A stretch of 47,210 nucleotides of DNA from Beijerinckia sp. L45 (GCF_009765775.1 NZ_LMUU01000140.1:39996-87205), one strand, 5' to 3'. Numbered from the stretch's first letter, positions 1-11,600 are shown. The notes: generated from the sequence alone by a model not told the origin. Numbers and translations: made by a program.

Positions 1-888
1 CACGACGCCGTGGCCGCGTACCGCGTTGCCCTGCGGGTCGCGATCGGAGAGCTCCCAGACCGCCGCCCAGTTGCCGACGTCCGACCAGCCGATGTCGGCC
101 GGCACGACGGCGGCGCGTGTGGTCTTCTCCATCACGGCATAGTCGATCGATTTTTTTGTGGCGCGCGCAAAGCTTTCGGGGTCGAGGAGCGTGAAATCGA
201 GGTCGATGCGCGAGGCGGCGACGGCGCCGGCCGCGGCCTCGATCATCTCGGGCTCGAATTGCCGCAGCTCCTCCTGCATGACGTCGGCGCGGAAGAAGAA
301 GTTGCCGCCGTTCCACAGATAGCCCTCGGCGACATAGCGCTCGGCCGTCGCCGCATCCGGTTTTTCGACGAAGCGGTCGACGGCGAACACCGCGTGGTCG
401 CCGGAAAGGGCGCGGCCCGGCTTGATGTAGCCGTAGCCGGTCGCGGCATGATTGGGCTTGATGCCGAGCGTCACGATGTGCCCTTCGGCCGCCGCAAGGG
501 CCGCCTCGCGGCAGCGCGCGACGAAGCCGGCTGGATCCTGGATGACGTGGTCGGCGGCGAGCACGGCGACGATCGTGTCCGGCGCGATCCGCGCCGCGAT
601 CTCGGCGGCGACGGCAATCGCCGGGCCGGAGTCGCGCCCCTGCGGCTCCAGCACGATCTTCGCGCTGCGACCCATTTCGAGCAGCTGCTCGCCGATGAGA
701 AAGCGGTAGGCGTGGTTGGAGATGACCACCGGGGTCTCGAAAAGCGGATCGCCCAGAACGTCGATCGCCATCTGGAAGGTGGATTTGGTGCCGACCAGCG
801 GGATGAACTGTTTTGGCAGGCTCTCGCGGGACTCCGGCCACACCCGGGTTCCGGAACCACCGCACATGATCACGGGGAGAATTTTCAT
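1..888 (-). CDS. manC: Mannose-1-phosphate guanylyltransferase, N-terminal 296 residues (partial)
   Basis: The enzyme makes GDP-mannose from mannose-1-phosphate and GTP in the cytosol, for polysaccharide or glycoconjugate synthesis. The reading frame begins at an ATG at 886-888 and stays open to the window edge, so the 3' end is missing. The N-terminus shows the nucleotidyltransferase signature GGSGTR (residues 10-15) followed by the LPKQF motif (24-28); further in are EPQGRDSGPAIA, VLAADHVI and TGYGYIKPG, all typical of the family. The 190 bp upstream, to prfC, contain no other gene. Whether the protein also has the C-terminal isomerase domain of the bifunctional AlgA/ManC form cannot be seen here. 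A polysaccharide export locus lies 12 kb away and could use the product, which is inference only. Confidence 0.92.
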   Translation of the reverse strand, partial: MKILPVIMCGGSGTRVWPESRESLPKQFIPLVGTKSTFQMAIDVLGDPLFETPVVISNHAYRFLIGEQLLEMGRSAKIVLEPQGRDSGPAIAVAAEIAARIAPDTIVAVLAADHVIQDPAGFVARCREAALAAAEGHIVTLGIKPNHAATGYGYIKPGRALSGDHAVFAVDRFVEKPDAATAERYVAEGYLWNGGNFFFRADVMQEELRQFEPEMIEAAAGAVAASRIDLDFTLLDPESFARATKKSIDYAVMEKTTRAAVVPADIGWSDVGNWAAVWELSDRDPQGNAVRGHGVV

Positions 889-1078
889 CAACGGTCTCTC
901 GCTAGGCGCGGCATCGATATCGATCGAGCCGCCTCTTGGTCATTCAGACAGCGCTACGTCCGCAAGGGTTGCCAAGTCGCAAACGCGGTCCGACTTTGCA
1001 ACCGCATGATGAACAGGCTGCGAGCGAAGACGCCTACCATTCTTCTAAAGCCGCTTCGACTAGACGCTTAACATCCGC

Positions 1079-2659
<1,581 letters not shown>

Positions 2660-2795
2660 GATGGGCGTGTGGTGGCGTGGTGGGGGCACGAAGTCAATGT
2701 AATAGGCTTTCGCCCCAGCGCCCAGCGGTCTAACAACCGCCATGCTTGGCGGCGCAAACAGCGCGAGGCCATCCCGGCACGGCAAGGAAGCCACC

Positions 2796-3371
2796 ATGAC
2801 ATCGAACCTGAAACTGGCGGCGGCCCTGTGCCTGCTCTTCCTGGTGGTTGCCGGCAGCGCTCTTGTCTATCGCAACACCCGGCCGCCGTCGGCGACATCA
2901 GCCGATCCCGCGACGGTGCTCAGCGCCACCAAGGCCGAAGACGAAGGGACCGAGCCGGTCGCCCTGCCGGCCACGCCGGTGCTGAAGAACGCCGCGGCCG
3001 ATCCCGGGCTGCTGGACGTCGCCTTCGGCTACAAGGTCGGCAGCACCGCCTACGCCTACCACCTGGCGCTCGCCTTCGCGCCGGACGCCGACAAAGGCTC
3101 GATGACCCTTGCGACGCCGCAAAGCCAGCCCGTGGACGCGGTCACGTTTCCCGTCGAGCGCCACTTCAGCGAGAGCCGCAAGGCCTACTTGATCGCGGTC
3201 TCCCGCGACCTCGGCACGATGACGCCGGCCGTCCCGAGCCTCTGCGTCCGCGCCGTCGTTGGGCCGAGCAAGACGGGCTTCGACCTCACCGACGCCTCGC
3301 TCTGCGTCATGCAGCGCGATCAGGATGGAAGGTGTCATCCGACAACCTTGGCCTGCGGGCTGATCCGCTAA
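2796..3371 (+). CDS. Hypothetical protein with one N-terminal membrane segment
   Basis: The product has 191 residues. It starts at an ATG preceded by AAGGAAG, a good ribosome binding site. Residues 4-22 form one hydrophobic segment, so the protein is either anchored in the inner membrane facing the periplasm or secreted. A Pro/Ala/Thr-rich linker follows, then a compact domain of about 125 residues (from KNAAADPGLL onward) with cysteines near the C-terminus. I do not recognise the family. Its last four bases overlap the end of the LysR gene on the opposite strand, so the two genes converge tail to tail. Confidence 0.7.
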   Translation: MTSNLKLAAALCLLFLVVAGSALVYRNTRPPSATSADPATVLSATKAEDEGTEPVALPATPVLKNAAADPGLLDVAFGYKVGSTAYAYHLALAFAPDADKGSMTLATPQSQPVDAVTFPVERHFSESRKAYLIAVSRDLGTMTPAVPSLCVRAVVGPSKTGFDLTDASLCVMQRDQDGRCHPTTLACGLIR

Positions 3372-4285
3372 AGCGCGTAAAGCGCGCTTTTCTGCGCGAC
3401 CCGCGCCGCGAGGTCGTCGGCCTTGGCCAGGAACGCTTTCAGCAACGGCGACGTGTTCGCCTTGTTGTAGCCGAGCACCAGATCGATCGTCGGGATCTCG
3501 TCCACCAGGCGGCGGCCGACGACCGAGGCCGGCAAGGCATGCCGCGCGTAGAGCGGCAGCAAAGCGATGCCGCCGGTCGTCGCAACGAGCGACGTCGCCA
3601 TCGACAGCGTGTCGACCTCGTGGGCCGGGGTCAGCAGAATCGCCGCGCGCGCGAGGCAGGCATCGATGGTCGCGCGCAGAATCGGCGAGGTCGCGGCCGG
3701 GACGCTGATAAAGATCTCGCCTTCAAAGTCCCTCGGGTGGATCGCGTCGCGCGCCGCAAGGCGATGCGCTGCAGGCAGCACCACGATCAAAGGCTCCTTG
3801 GTCAACAGTTTGAAAGCCAAGCCCGGCGCCTGCGCTTCCCGCCTGAGAAACGCGACATCGACCTTCCCGCGCAGCAGCAGGGCCGCCAGTTCCGGCGAGG
3901 ATTGGCTGGCCAGTGTGATATCGATATTGGGCAGCGCGTCGCGCAAGATATTGAGCGACTCCGGCAGCCAGTCCATCTCGTGGCCGGTGAGAAAGCCAAG
4001 GACGAAGGATGCCTTGGTCGGGTGAACCGCGCGCCGCGCCGCCTCGCCGGCAGCCTCCACCTGCAACAATGCCATCCGCGCATGATCGAGAAAGATGCGG
4101 CCGGCCTCGGTGAGTTCGATGCCGCGCGCCGAACGCGTGAGAAGTTGCACTCCGACCTCCGTCTCGAGATCGCGGATCTGTCGGCTGAGGGAGGGCTGCG
4201 CCGTGTGCAGTCGGCGCTCCGCGGCAAGCGTCAGGCTGCCCTCCTCCGCCACGGCGACGAAATAGCGGAGATGTCGAAGTTCCAT
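3368..4285 (-). CDS. LysR-family transcriptional regulator
   Basis: The product has 305 residues, the normal LysR length. The winged helix-turn-helix occupies residues 1-60 (MELRHLRYFVAVAEEGS, AQPSLSRQIRDLE) and the type 2 periplasmic-binding-like effector domain about 90-300. The start at MELRHLRYF matches the usual LysR N-terminus; the frame is open upstream but the extension is not family-like. It is divergent from the SDR gene at 4454 with 168 bp between them, the usual arrangement in which a LysR protein controls the neighbouring divergent gene and itself. The effector is unknown. Confidence 0.92.
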   Translation of the reverse strand: MELRHLRYFVAVAEEGSLTLAAERRLHTAQPSLSRQIRDLETEVGVQLLTRSARGIELTEAGRIFLDHARMALLQVEAAGEAARRAVHPTKASFVLGFLTGHEMDWLPESLNILRDALPNIDITLASQSSPELAALLLRGKVDVAFLRREAQAPGLAFKLLTKEPLIVVLPAAHRLAARDAIHPRDFEGEIFISVPAATSPILRATIDACLARAAILLTPAHEVDTLSMATSLVATTGGIALLPLYARHALPASVVGRRLVDEIPTIDLVLGYNKANTSPLLKAFLAKADDLAARVAQKSALYAL

Positions 4286-4453
4286 GCGGCCACCCATGCT
4301 TCTTAAGTATGGCGCGTACGCTACAAAGTCTTTCTCCCGCATGCCAGCGTCCGCCATATGAGCAGCGGTGCCGGGCCGGCGCATCGGGCGGAAACCGAAA
4401 GCGGCCGGGGCCATCTTGCCCGGTCATCGCCCTCCTTCATAAGGACAGTCCTC

Positions 4454-5194
4454 ATGACCGCTCCCGTCGTTCTGATCACAGGCGCCCTCACCGGCATCGG
4501 GCGGGCCGCCGCCTTTGCGTTTGCCCGTGATGGCTACAAAGTCGTCGTTTCCGGACGGCGCGACGATGCGGGCACCGCGCTTGCCGGCGAATTGCAGGCG
4601 CTCGGCGCGGAAGCCGAATTCATTCGCAGCGACGTGCGCCACGACGACGACGTGCGCGATCTCGTCGATCGCACCGTGTCGCGCTTCGGTCGCCTTGATG
4701 TCGCGGTCAACAATGCTGGAACGGAAGGCACGCCGGGGCCGATTACCGCACAGACCGCCGAGAGCTATGCCGCGACATTCGAAACCAATGTGCTCGGTAC
4801 GATCCTGAGTATGAAGCATGAACTGCGGGTGATGCAGGCGCAGGGCAGCGGCGCGATCGTCAACATCTCGTCGACCTATGGGCACCGAGGCGCCGGCGGC
4901 GCCTCGGTCTATGCCGCGAGCAAACACGCGGTCGAGGGCCTCACCAAATCCGTAGCGATGGAAGTCGCGGCTTCGGGCGTGCGGGTCAACGCCGTCGCGC
5001 CCGGCCCGGTCGCGACCGGCATGCTCGATCGGTTTACGGGCGGCGATACCGGCAAAATGGCTGCGGGCCTGCCGTTGAAGCGTCTCGGCACGCCGGATGA
5101 GATCGCCGCCGCGATCCTGTTTGCGGCGTCGCCGGCCGCGTCGTTCATGACCGGCGATATTCTGAGTGTCGATGGCGGCAAAGCAGCCGGCTGA
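4454..5194 (+). CDS. Short-chain dehydrogenase/reductase (SDR, classical)
   Basis: This is an NAD(P)-dependent oxidoreductase of 246 residues with the classical SDR pattern: cofactor-binding TGALTGIG (residues 9-16), structural NNAG (86-89), and catalytic Ser140, Tyr153 and Lys157 in NISS and YAASK. The C-terminal part (FMTGDILSVDGG) is also typical. The chosen ATG follows AAGGAC at a suitable distance; a longer frame exists upstream but lacks family resemblance. The substrate cannot be told from sequence. It is probably regulated by the divergent LysR gene. Confidence 0.9.
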   Translation: MTAPVVLITGALTGIGRAAAFAFARDGYKVVVSGRRDDAGTALAGELQALGAEAEFIRSDVRHDDDVRDLVDRTVSRFGRLDVAVNNAGTEGTPGPITAQTAESYAATFETNVLGTILSMKHELRVMQAQGSGAIVNISSTYGHRGAGGASVYAASKHAVEGLTKSVAMEVAASGVRVNAVAPGPVATGMLDRFTGGDTGKMAAGLPLKRLGTPDEIAAAILFAASPAASFMTGDILSVDGGKAAG

Positions 5195-5501
5195 AGACCG
5201 AGGACTCCCCTGCGGCGATATGGAAAATACTTTCTTAGCAAACCGATTCAATTTGGCCGTTTCGCGCCAAACGGTGCTTTACCCTGACTCGCAATCTCCG
5301 AAAGGTTTGCGGCGCGACCGTGGCGCCGTTAACCAGCTCTCTCGTGCCGCCGCAGCGCACAAGAAACGCGTTTCGTCTCGGGAAACGGGGCCTGCGGCGC
5401 GGTTTTTCCAGGCCGGAAACAGTTAAAGCAAAACCCTCGAATTCGAAGGAATTCCTTCCGCCAACGCTTAAAGAGGACGGGCACGGTGATCCCATCAAAC
5501 G
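5195..5501. other. Intergenic region with a 14-bp perfect palindrome
   Basis: These 307 bp between the SDR and the BTLCP protease contain no convincing gene. A perfect palindrome, GAAGGAATTCCTTC, lies at 5445-5458, about 44 bp before the GTG start of the next gene. It could be an operator or the stem of a leader hairpin; nothing else in the stretch stands out. Confidence 0.35.
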
Positions 5502-6146
5502 GTGGGGTTTTCAGTCGTGCGTACCCAAGTCGCCAAGTTCTTTCTCGTGTCCATCGCCCTGCTCGGCGCTTTCGCCAGCGGCGTTTCCGGGGCGCAAGCC
5601 CGCGAAATCACGGCAACCTATGCCGCCGTCGGCGACGTCACCCGGACGCCCTACGGCTGGGTCGATTTCTGCGGCCGCCGCCCGAACGAATGCCGGGTGC
5701 CGATCTTGGAAGCCGTCGATCTCGACCTGACGGCGAAGACCTTCAAGATCCTCGACCGCGTCAACCGCTCGGTCAACGCGATGATCGAGCCCGTCAGCAA
5801 CATGGATCACTGGGGCACGATGCTCGACCACTGGGATTACCCGGTCGACGGCAAGGGCGACTGCAAGATCTACGCACTGGAGAAGCGCCGCGAGCTGCTG
5901 GCGCTGGGTTTCCCCCGCCAGGCTCTCCTGATGACCATCGTCCGCGACCTCGAGGGCGCCGGCCATACCATCCTCACCGTCAAGACCGACAAGGGCGAGA
6001 TCATCCTCGACAACATGGTCGACGAGATCCGCGGCTGGGAAGAGACCGGCTACAAGTTCGTCAAGCGCCAGGCACAGACCGACCCCAACGTCTGGGTCTC
6101 CGTCGGCCCGGTCAGCGCCCCGATGACGACGGCCGGCGTGAAGTAA
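5502..6146 (+). CDS. Transglutaminase-like cysteine protease, BTLCP family (PF06035)
   Basis: This is a secreted or periplasmic protein of 214 residues with a hydrophobic signal segment at about 10-32, ending near AQA. The papain/transglutaminase-like catalytic triad of the family is visible as Cys121 (GDCKIYALEKR), His155 (GHTILTV) and Asp170 (ILDN). Members in Pseudomonas (LapG) cleave a surface adhesin under c-di-GMP control; many alphaproteobacterial members like this one stand alone and their substrate is unknown. No LapD-like receptor is encoded nearby. The start is a GTG; a second in-frame GTG lies 15 bp further (5517), so the exact N-terminus is uncertain. Confidence 0.85.
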   Translation: MGFSVVRTQVAKFFLVSIALLGAFASGVSGAQAREITATYAAVGDVTRTPYGWVDFCGRRPNECRVPILEAVDLDLTAKTFKILDRVNRSVNAMIEPVSNMDHWGTMLDHWDYPVDGKGDCKIYALEKRRELLALGFPRQALLMTIVRDLEGAGHTILTVKTDKGEIILDNMVDEIRGWEETGYKFVKRQAQTDPNVWVSVGPVSAPMTTAGVK

Positions 6147-6156
6147 CCGCGATATA

Positions 6157-6300
6157 TCCTCCGCTCGCAGAGGGGGAGGGGGACCGTGCGCCAGCATGGT
6201 GGAAGGGGGCTTCGGCCCTCTTTTTTTATGTTCTGCGGGTTGAAGCGCCCCTCCACCGCCTTCGGCGGCCCCCTCCACCGCGCTTCGCGCAGGGGAGGAT
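6157..6300. repeat. GC-rich palindromic intergenic element
   Basis: The 155 bp between two convergent genes consist of alternating runs such as CGCAGAGGGGGAGGG, CCCTCCACCGCCTTCGG and CGCGCAGGGGAGG, able to fold into several hairpins. A short related piece (CTCCCCTCGAAGCGGGGGAG) follows the hydrolase gene at 8590. This composition is typical of small dispersed repeats in Hyphomicrobiales genomes. It may also act as a bidirectional terminator. Confidence 0.5.
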
Positions 6301-6301
6301 T

Positions 6302-7246
6302 TCAAATTGTGAACACCGTGCGCCGTCTGCTGTCGTCCAATGGCCAAGCGGCTTCGACGGTCGAAAGCGGCACGGGCTTGGTCGCGATCGCGAATCCGCC
6401 CGGCACCGCCGCCTGGAGCACCGCGCCCGCGGCATGGATCAGGCGATCGAGCGGAATGCTTCCGATGCCGCTGCCCATGAGAGTGATCGCCGACGACCGC
6501 AGCACCGAGCTCGGCAGGCCGATGTTCGCGCCGCTCGACGCGCCGACCTGGACGAAGCGGATCGGCACGGCGTCGCGGCCGACCTTGGTCGCAGCCGTCA
6601 GCAGGCGCTCCGCGCTGTTGCCCCAGAGATAGTCGATCACGACGTCCACGCCGCTCGCGAATTGTTTCGCGAAGGCCGCGTCCATCGTCGCCCCGTCGTC
6701 GAGCGGAATGACGACGTCGGCCCCTAGCGCCGCGACGGCGCGCAAAGCCTCCGGGTTGCGTCCGGTCGCGATGATTGTCTTGGCGCCGAGATAGCGGGCG
6801 ATCTGTACCGCGAGGCGACCGGCCGTGCCCGTCGCGCCGTTGACCAGCACGGTTTCGCCGGCCACCAGCTTGGCACGCTCCGTGTAGGCGGCCCAGGACG
6901 ACATGCCGGGATTGGCGATGGCCGCAGCGGTGACATCGTCGAGTCCGTCGGGCAGCGCCACGCATTGGCTCGGCCGTACCACGGCCACCTCCGCCATGCT
7001 GCCGAACGGCGTTTTGGGCAGCGCGAAATAGACGCGGCTGCCGTCCTCGAGCCGCCCGACCCCGTCGATTCCGACGACGAAGGGAAATTGGTCGCCGGAG
7101 CTGTAGTGCGCGCCCGAGGCCCGGGCCTTGACGATGGGGCTGATGGCCGCGGCCGTGACAACGATCCGCGCGCCATCGGCGTCAGGCTCGGCAAAGTCTC
7201 GATAGACCGGGCTCTGCCCGGCCCCCAACACGACAGCCGCTTTCAT
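6302..7246 (-). CDS. Zinc-independent MDR-family alcohol dehydrogenase/quinone oxidoreductase
   Basis: The product has 314 residues and belongs to the medium-chain dehydrogenase/reductase superfamily. The N-terminal GroES-like part contains PFVVGIDGVGRLEDGSRV, and the Rossmann domain carries the nucleotide-binding run VLVNGATGTAGRLAVQIARYLGA followed by IIATGR. I see no zinc-binding cysteine cluster, which fits the quinone-oxidoreductase branch. Two adjacent start codons (GTG ATG) occur; the ATG is preferred because AAAGGAG lies 7 bp before it. The gene is divergent from a MarR regulator and separated from it by candidate operator palindromes, so redox or electrophile-responsive control is plausible. 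The substrate is unknown. Confidence 0.88.
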   Translation of the reverse strand: MKAAVVLGAGQSPVYRDFAEPDADGARIVVTAAAISPIVKARASGAHYSSGDQFPFVVGIDGVGRLEDGSRVYFALPKTPFGSMAEVAVVRPSQCVALPDGLDDVTAAAIANPGMSSWAAYTERAKLVAGETVLVNGATGTAGRLAVQIARYLGAKTIIATGRNPEALRAVAALGADVVIPLDDGATMDAAFAKQFASGVDVVIDYLWGNSAERLLTAATKVGRDAVPIRFVQVGASSGANIGLPSSVLRSSAITLMGSGIGSIPLDRLIHAAGAVLQAAVPGGFAIATKPVPLSTVEAAWPLDDSRRRTVFTI

Positions 7247-7276
7247 CACTGGTCTCCTTTACATCGCACAGATACA

Positions 7277-7338
7277 TGCATAATGCACACATAAAGGAGC
7301 GCGCAGCCGTGTCAACTAATAATGTGCAAAATACACAT
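7277..7338. promoter_or_regulatory. Candidate MarR operator: two palindromes in the divergent region
   Basis: TGCATAATGCA at 7277-7287 is an inverted repeat of 5 bp arms around one base. ATGTG-N7-CACAT at 7322-7338 is a second palindrome that overlaps the first codons of the MarR gene. Both contain TGCA/TGTGCA elements. MarR proteins commonly repress from such sites in divergent promoters; binding here is inferred. Confidence 0.5.
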
Positions 7339-7797
7339 ATCAGCGCGCAACTACGGCAGCTGCATGCCGCCGTGCTGGACATCGTCGCCGTCTTCAACAA
7401 ACCGCAGCGCGACGAGCTGTTGATCAAGGAGGCCGGCATTCCGCTCGACCGAGCGCTGTTTCCCCTACTGGTCGGGGTCGAGCGCTTCGGCCCGATCGGC
7501 GTCGTCGACATGGCCGATCGGGTCGGGCGCGACTACACGACGGTGAGCCGCCAGGTCGCCAAGCTCGAGACCCTTGGCCTCGTTGATCGACAGGCCAGCG
7601 TTGCCGACCGCCGGGTGCGCGAGGCGGTGATCACGCCGAAGGGCAAGGCGATGACCGACAAGGTCGATGCCGCACGCGATCGGATCGGCCAGACGATCTT
7701 CAAGAGTTGGGACCAACCCGACATCGACGCGTTGGTGCGGCTGATGCGTAAATTCGCCGACGCGGTGAAGGACGAGCCGCCGGCATCGGAGGTTTGA
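7309..7797 (+). CDS. MarR-family transcriptional regulator
   Basis: A winged-helix regulator of 162 residues. The DNA-binding region shows VVDMADRVGRDYTTVSRQVA, the recognition helix, followed by the wing (RQASVADRRVREAVITPKG). I chose the GTG at 7309 because AAAGGAG lies 9 bp before it; an ATG at 7276 would add 11 residues without a ribosome binding site. It is divergent from the MDR oxidoreductase and 7 bp upstream of the alpha/beta hydrolase, with which it is probably cotranscribed. It likely represses both units and releases them when a small aromatic or electrophilic ligand binds, as family members do. Confidence 0.9.
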   Translation: MSTNNVQNTHISAQLRQLHAAVLDIVAVFNKPQRDELLIKEAGIPLDRALFPLLVGVERFGPIGVVDMADRVGRDYTTVSRQVAKLETLGLVDRQASVADRRVREAVITPKGKAMTDKVDAARDRIGQTIFKSWDQPDIDALVRLMRKFADAVKDEPPASEV

Positions 7798-7804
7798 AAA
7801 GGTG

Positions 7805-8578
7805 ATGGACAAAACCATTCATATCGCGCGCTGGGGCACGTCGGGGCCGGATGTCGTCCTGGTGCACGGCGGCGTCCAGGGCAGCACGACCGCCGGCGAA
7901 AAGAACTTTTCCGCGCAGAAGCCGCTCGCCGACCATGGCTGGCGGCTGATCGTGCCGGACCGGCCCGGCCACGGGCAGAGCCCCGATCCAGGCCGGCCCG
8001 ACGATTACGCAGCCGACAGCGTCTGGTTGGCCGAATTGCTCGGTGACGGGGCACATCTCGTCGGCCATTCCTTCGGCGGCGCCGTGGCGCTTGCCGCCGC
8101 CGCGAAGCGCCCCGGCGCGGTGCGCTCGCTGACGCTGATCGAACCGGCGATGCATGCGCTGGCTGTCGGCAACCCCAAGGTGAACCGCTTCCTGCTCAGC
8201 CTGCTGCTGGCGCGGTTGTTCTCTTTCTCCGCGGCGGCGCGCGCCAAACGATTTCTGACGCTACTGGGCATTCCGCCGGCGGTGCGCGGCACCGCCGACC
8301 CTGCGGAGATGACGCGGATGGGCAAGGCGCTCACGCGCGGCCGTTTGCCGTCAAAGCAGGTGCTGCAGGACCAATTGGCGCTGGTGAAGCGCGAGGCGAT
8401 CCCGCTGCTTGTCGTCAGCGGCGGGTGGAGCCCGGCGTTCGAGGCGACCTGCGACCGGGTGGCCGCGGCGGGTGGCGGCAGGCGCGCGGTGATCCTGGCG
8501 GGCCATCATTTTCCGCAGCTGGTGGTGCCAGCGTTCAATGATCTGCTGGAGGGGTTTTTGCGACAGAGCAAGCGCTGA
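7805..8578 (+). CDS. Alpha/beta-fold hydrolase
   Basis: The product has 257 residues with the hydrolase fold: oxyanion region LVHGGVQGS, nucleophile elbow GHSFGG (catalytic Ser) and a late histidine in LAGHHFPQL. An aspartate in the C-terminal third probably completes the triad. A GTG lies directly before the chosen ATG. Its position 7 bp after marR suggests a common transcript, perhaps with a role in the same detoxification or catabolic response as the divergent oxidoreductase. The substrate is not recognisable. Confidence 0.87.
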   Translation: MDKTIHIARWGTSGPDVVLVHGGVQGSTTAGEKNFSAQKPLADHGWRLIVPDRPGHGQSPDPGRPDDYAADSVWLAELLGDGAHLVGHSFGGAVALAAAAKRPGAVRSLTLIEPAMHALAVGNPKVNRFLLSLLLARLFSFSAAARAKRFLTLLGIPPAVRGTADPAEMTRMGKALTRGRLPSKQVLQDQLALVKREAIPLLVVSGGWSPAFEATCDRVAAAGGGRRAVILAGHHFPQLVVPAFNDLLEGFLRQSKR

Positions 8579-8589
8579 CGGCGGAGATC

Positions 8590-8609
8590 CTCCCCTCGAA
8601 GCGGGGGAG
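8590..8609. terminator. Short GC hairpin between convergent genes
   Basis: CTCCCC (8590-8595) pairs with GGGGAG (8604-8609) around an 8-base loop in the 39 bp between the hydrolase and the efflux pump gene, which converge. There is no T-tract, so termination is only a possibility. Confidence 0.35.
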
Positions 8610-8617
8610 AATACCCC

Positions 8618-11600
8618 TTACTCCGCGGCGCGGGCCGTCGCGAAAGTGGGTTCGTGTTCGACCGCTCTGCCCCGCCCATGATCCCTTGCGACAAGTGTGT
8701 AGATCGCCGGCGTCACGAACAGCGTGAACAGCGTCCCCACCGCCATGCCGAAGGCGATGACGATGCCGATGCCGATGGCGAAGCGGCTGCGGGCGCCCGC
8801 GCCTTCGGCCACCATCAGTGGCACCATCGCCACCACCATCGCCGCGGTGGTCATCAGGATCGGGCGCAGGCGGACCCCGGCGGCGTGTTCGATCGCGCGG
8901 CGGCGGTCCATGCCCTCTTCCTGCAGGCGGTTGGCGAATTCCACCATCAGAATGCCGTGCTTGGAGATCAGCCCGATGAGGGTCACCAGCCCGATTTGCG
9001 AGTAGATGTTCATGCTGGCCATGCCGAGCACGCCGAGAAGATTGAGCGGCAGCAGAGCGCCGAACATCGAAGTCGGCAGCGCGATCAGGATGATGAAGGG
9101 ATCGCGAAAGCTCTCGAACTGTGCGGCGAGAACGAGATAGATCACGATCAGCGCGAAGACGAAGGTCAGGACAAGCGTGTTGCCCTCCTGGATATATTGC
9201 CGGCTCTCGCCCTGGTAATCGATGGTGAAGCCTTCGGGCATCACCTTCTTCGCCTCGACATTCAGAAAATCGAGGGCTTCGCCGAGCGTGCGGCCGGGAA
9301 AGGGCACGCCCTGCAAGGTCGCGGAGTTCAGCTGCTGGAAGGTCGGCAGGCTGTTGGGCTGCGTGCTTTCCGACACCGAGGCGATCGTCGCCAGCGGCAC
9401 CAGATCGCCGCCGGCCGTTCGCATCTGGTAGCGCGTCAACCAATCCGATGTCAGCCGGAATTCGCGTGGCACCTGCGGGATCACCTCGTAGCTGCGGCCG
9501 TAGAGATTGAAGCGGTTGACGTAGTTGCCGCCGAGCAGCGTCGCCAGCGTCGAGCCGACATCCTGCATCGAGATGCCGAGCCGGTTGGCCTTGTCGGCAT
9601 CGACCTTGAACTCGATCTGTGGGGTGTCAAACTTCAGGTCGCTGTCGGTGAAGATGAACAGCCCGCTTTTTCGCGCGGCGTCCTGGATTTTGGCCATGAC
9701 GTCGACGATGTCTTTGTAGTCGCCGATGCTGCGCACCACGAACTGCAGCGGCGGGCCGCCGGTCGAGCCCGGCAGCGCCGGCGGCGAGAAGCCGATGACC
9801 TGGGCCCCGGTGATCTGGCCGAACTTCGGCGCCAAGGCCTGCAGCACCTGCTTCTGGCTGCGCGTGCGATCGCCCCAGTTTTTCAAAATGATGCCGCCGA
9901 AACCGGACTGCACGCCCTGGAACCCGTTGATCGCGAAGAGATGGTCGAACTCCGGCATGTCGGCGACGAAGTCGTGCAGCTTCTTCGTCGACTGCTCGAT
10001 ATAGTCGAGGTTGCCGTATTGCGGCGCCTTGATCAGCGCGAAGATGACGCCCTGGTCCTCCTCCGGCGCCAGTTCCTTCGGCGTCGTCATGAACATGATG
10101 GCGGTGAGGCCGAGAACGCCGGCCAGCACCAGCAGCGTGAGCGCGCGGAAATTCAGCGATCGCACGAGACGGCGCTCGTAGCTGCGACGCAGCCAGTCGA
10201 AACGACGATCGAGGAACGCGGTAAAGCCCCCCGCCCCTTCCGGCGGCGGCGGCTTCAACAGTTTGGCGCACATCATCGGCGTCAGTGTCAGCGCGACGAC
10301 GCCCGACACCACGACCGAGCCGGCCAGGGTGAAGGCGAACTCGCGGAACAGCGCGCCGGTAAGACCAGAGACGAAGCCGATCGGCGCATAGACCGCGGCG
10401 AGCGTGATCGTCATCGAGATGACAGGGCCGGTAATCTCGCGCGCGCCCTTGATCGCCGCGTCGTGCGGCGTCATCCCCTCTTCCATGTGACGGTAGATGT
10501 TCTCCACCACCACGATGGCGTCGTCGACCACCAACCCGATGGCGAGCACCAGGGCCAGCAGCGTCAGCAGGTTGATGGAATAGCCGAGCATCAGCAGCAT
10601 GATCATCACGCCGACCAGCGACAGCGGGATGGTGACGATGGGAATGATCGTCGAGCGGAAATTGCCGAGGAACAGGAAGATCACGATGACGACGATCAAC
10701 GCCGCCTCGGCCAGCGTCTTCTCGACCTCGAGGATCGAGGCCCGGATGAACTTTGTCGCGTCATAGGCGATCGAGGCGGTCAATCCCGCCGGCAGATCGC
10801 TCTGCAGCGCCGGGAACGCCGCGCGCACCGCGGTGATGACCTCCAGCGGATTGGCGGTCGGCGTCGAATTGATGCCGATGAACACCGCCTTCTCGCCGTC
10901 GAACACCGACGAAGAGTCGACGGACTCCGGCCCGAGCTCGGTCGTCGCGATATCGGCGATGCGGATCAGCGCGTCGCCGTGATTGGCGACGACCAGTTGG
11001 CCGAAGGCGCGAGCGGAATCCAGCGAGGTCAGCGCGTTGATGCTGGTCTGGGTGAAATCGCTCTTCACCTGGCCGGCGGCGGACGTGAAATTGTTGACGG
11101 CGAGCGCGTTGCGAACGTCGGCGGCTGTGACGCCGCGCGCGGCCATCCGGTTGGGGTCGAGCCAGACGCGCATCGCAAAAGTCTGGCCGCCGAGAATGTC
11201 GGCGCTGGCGACACCGTCGATGGTCTGCAGCCGCGGCTGCACCACGCGATTGAGATAGTCGGTGATCTGCGAGGGCGTCAGCACCGTCGAGTTGAACGAC
11301 AGATACATCAGCGCGGTGGAATCGCCGGTCTTCTTGATGACGATCGGGTCCTGCGACTCGCGCGGCAGCTGGAACTTGACCTGGTTGATCTTCGACAGCA
11401 CGTCGGCGACGGCGCGATCGGCATTGGCGTTGAGCCGCAGATTGAGGGTGATCGTCGAGACGTTCTGCTGCGAATTCGACACCAACGTGTCGATGCCTTC
11501 CGCGCTCGCCACCGCCTGCGCTATCGGGGTGGTGATGAAGCCCTTGATCAGATCGGCGTTGGCGCCGGGATAGGTGGTGGTGACGGTGATCGAGGTCGAG

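Noticed and set aside
10-1071. A 353-residue open frame on the plus strand
   Set aside because: It is the complement of the mannose-1-phosphate guanylyltransferase gene, whose motifs are unambiguous.
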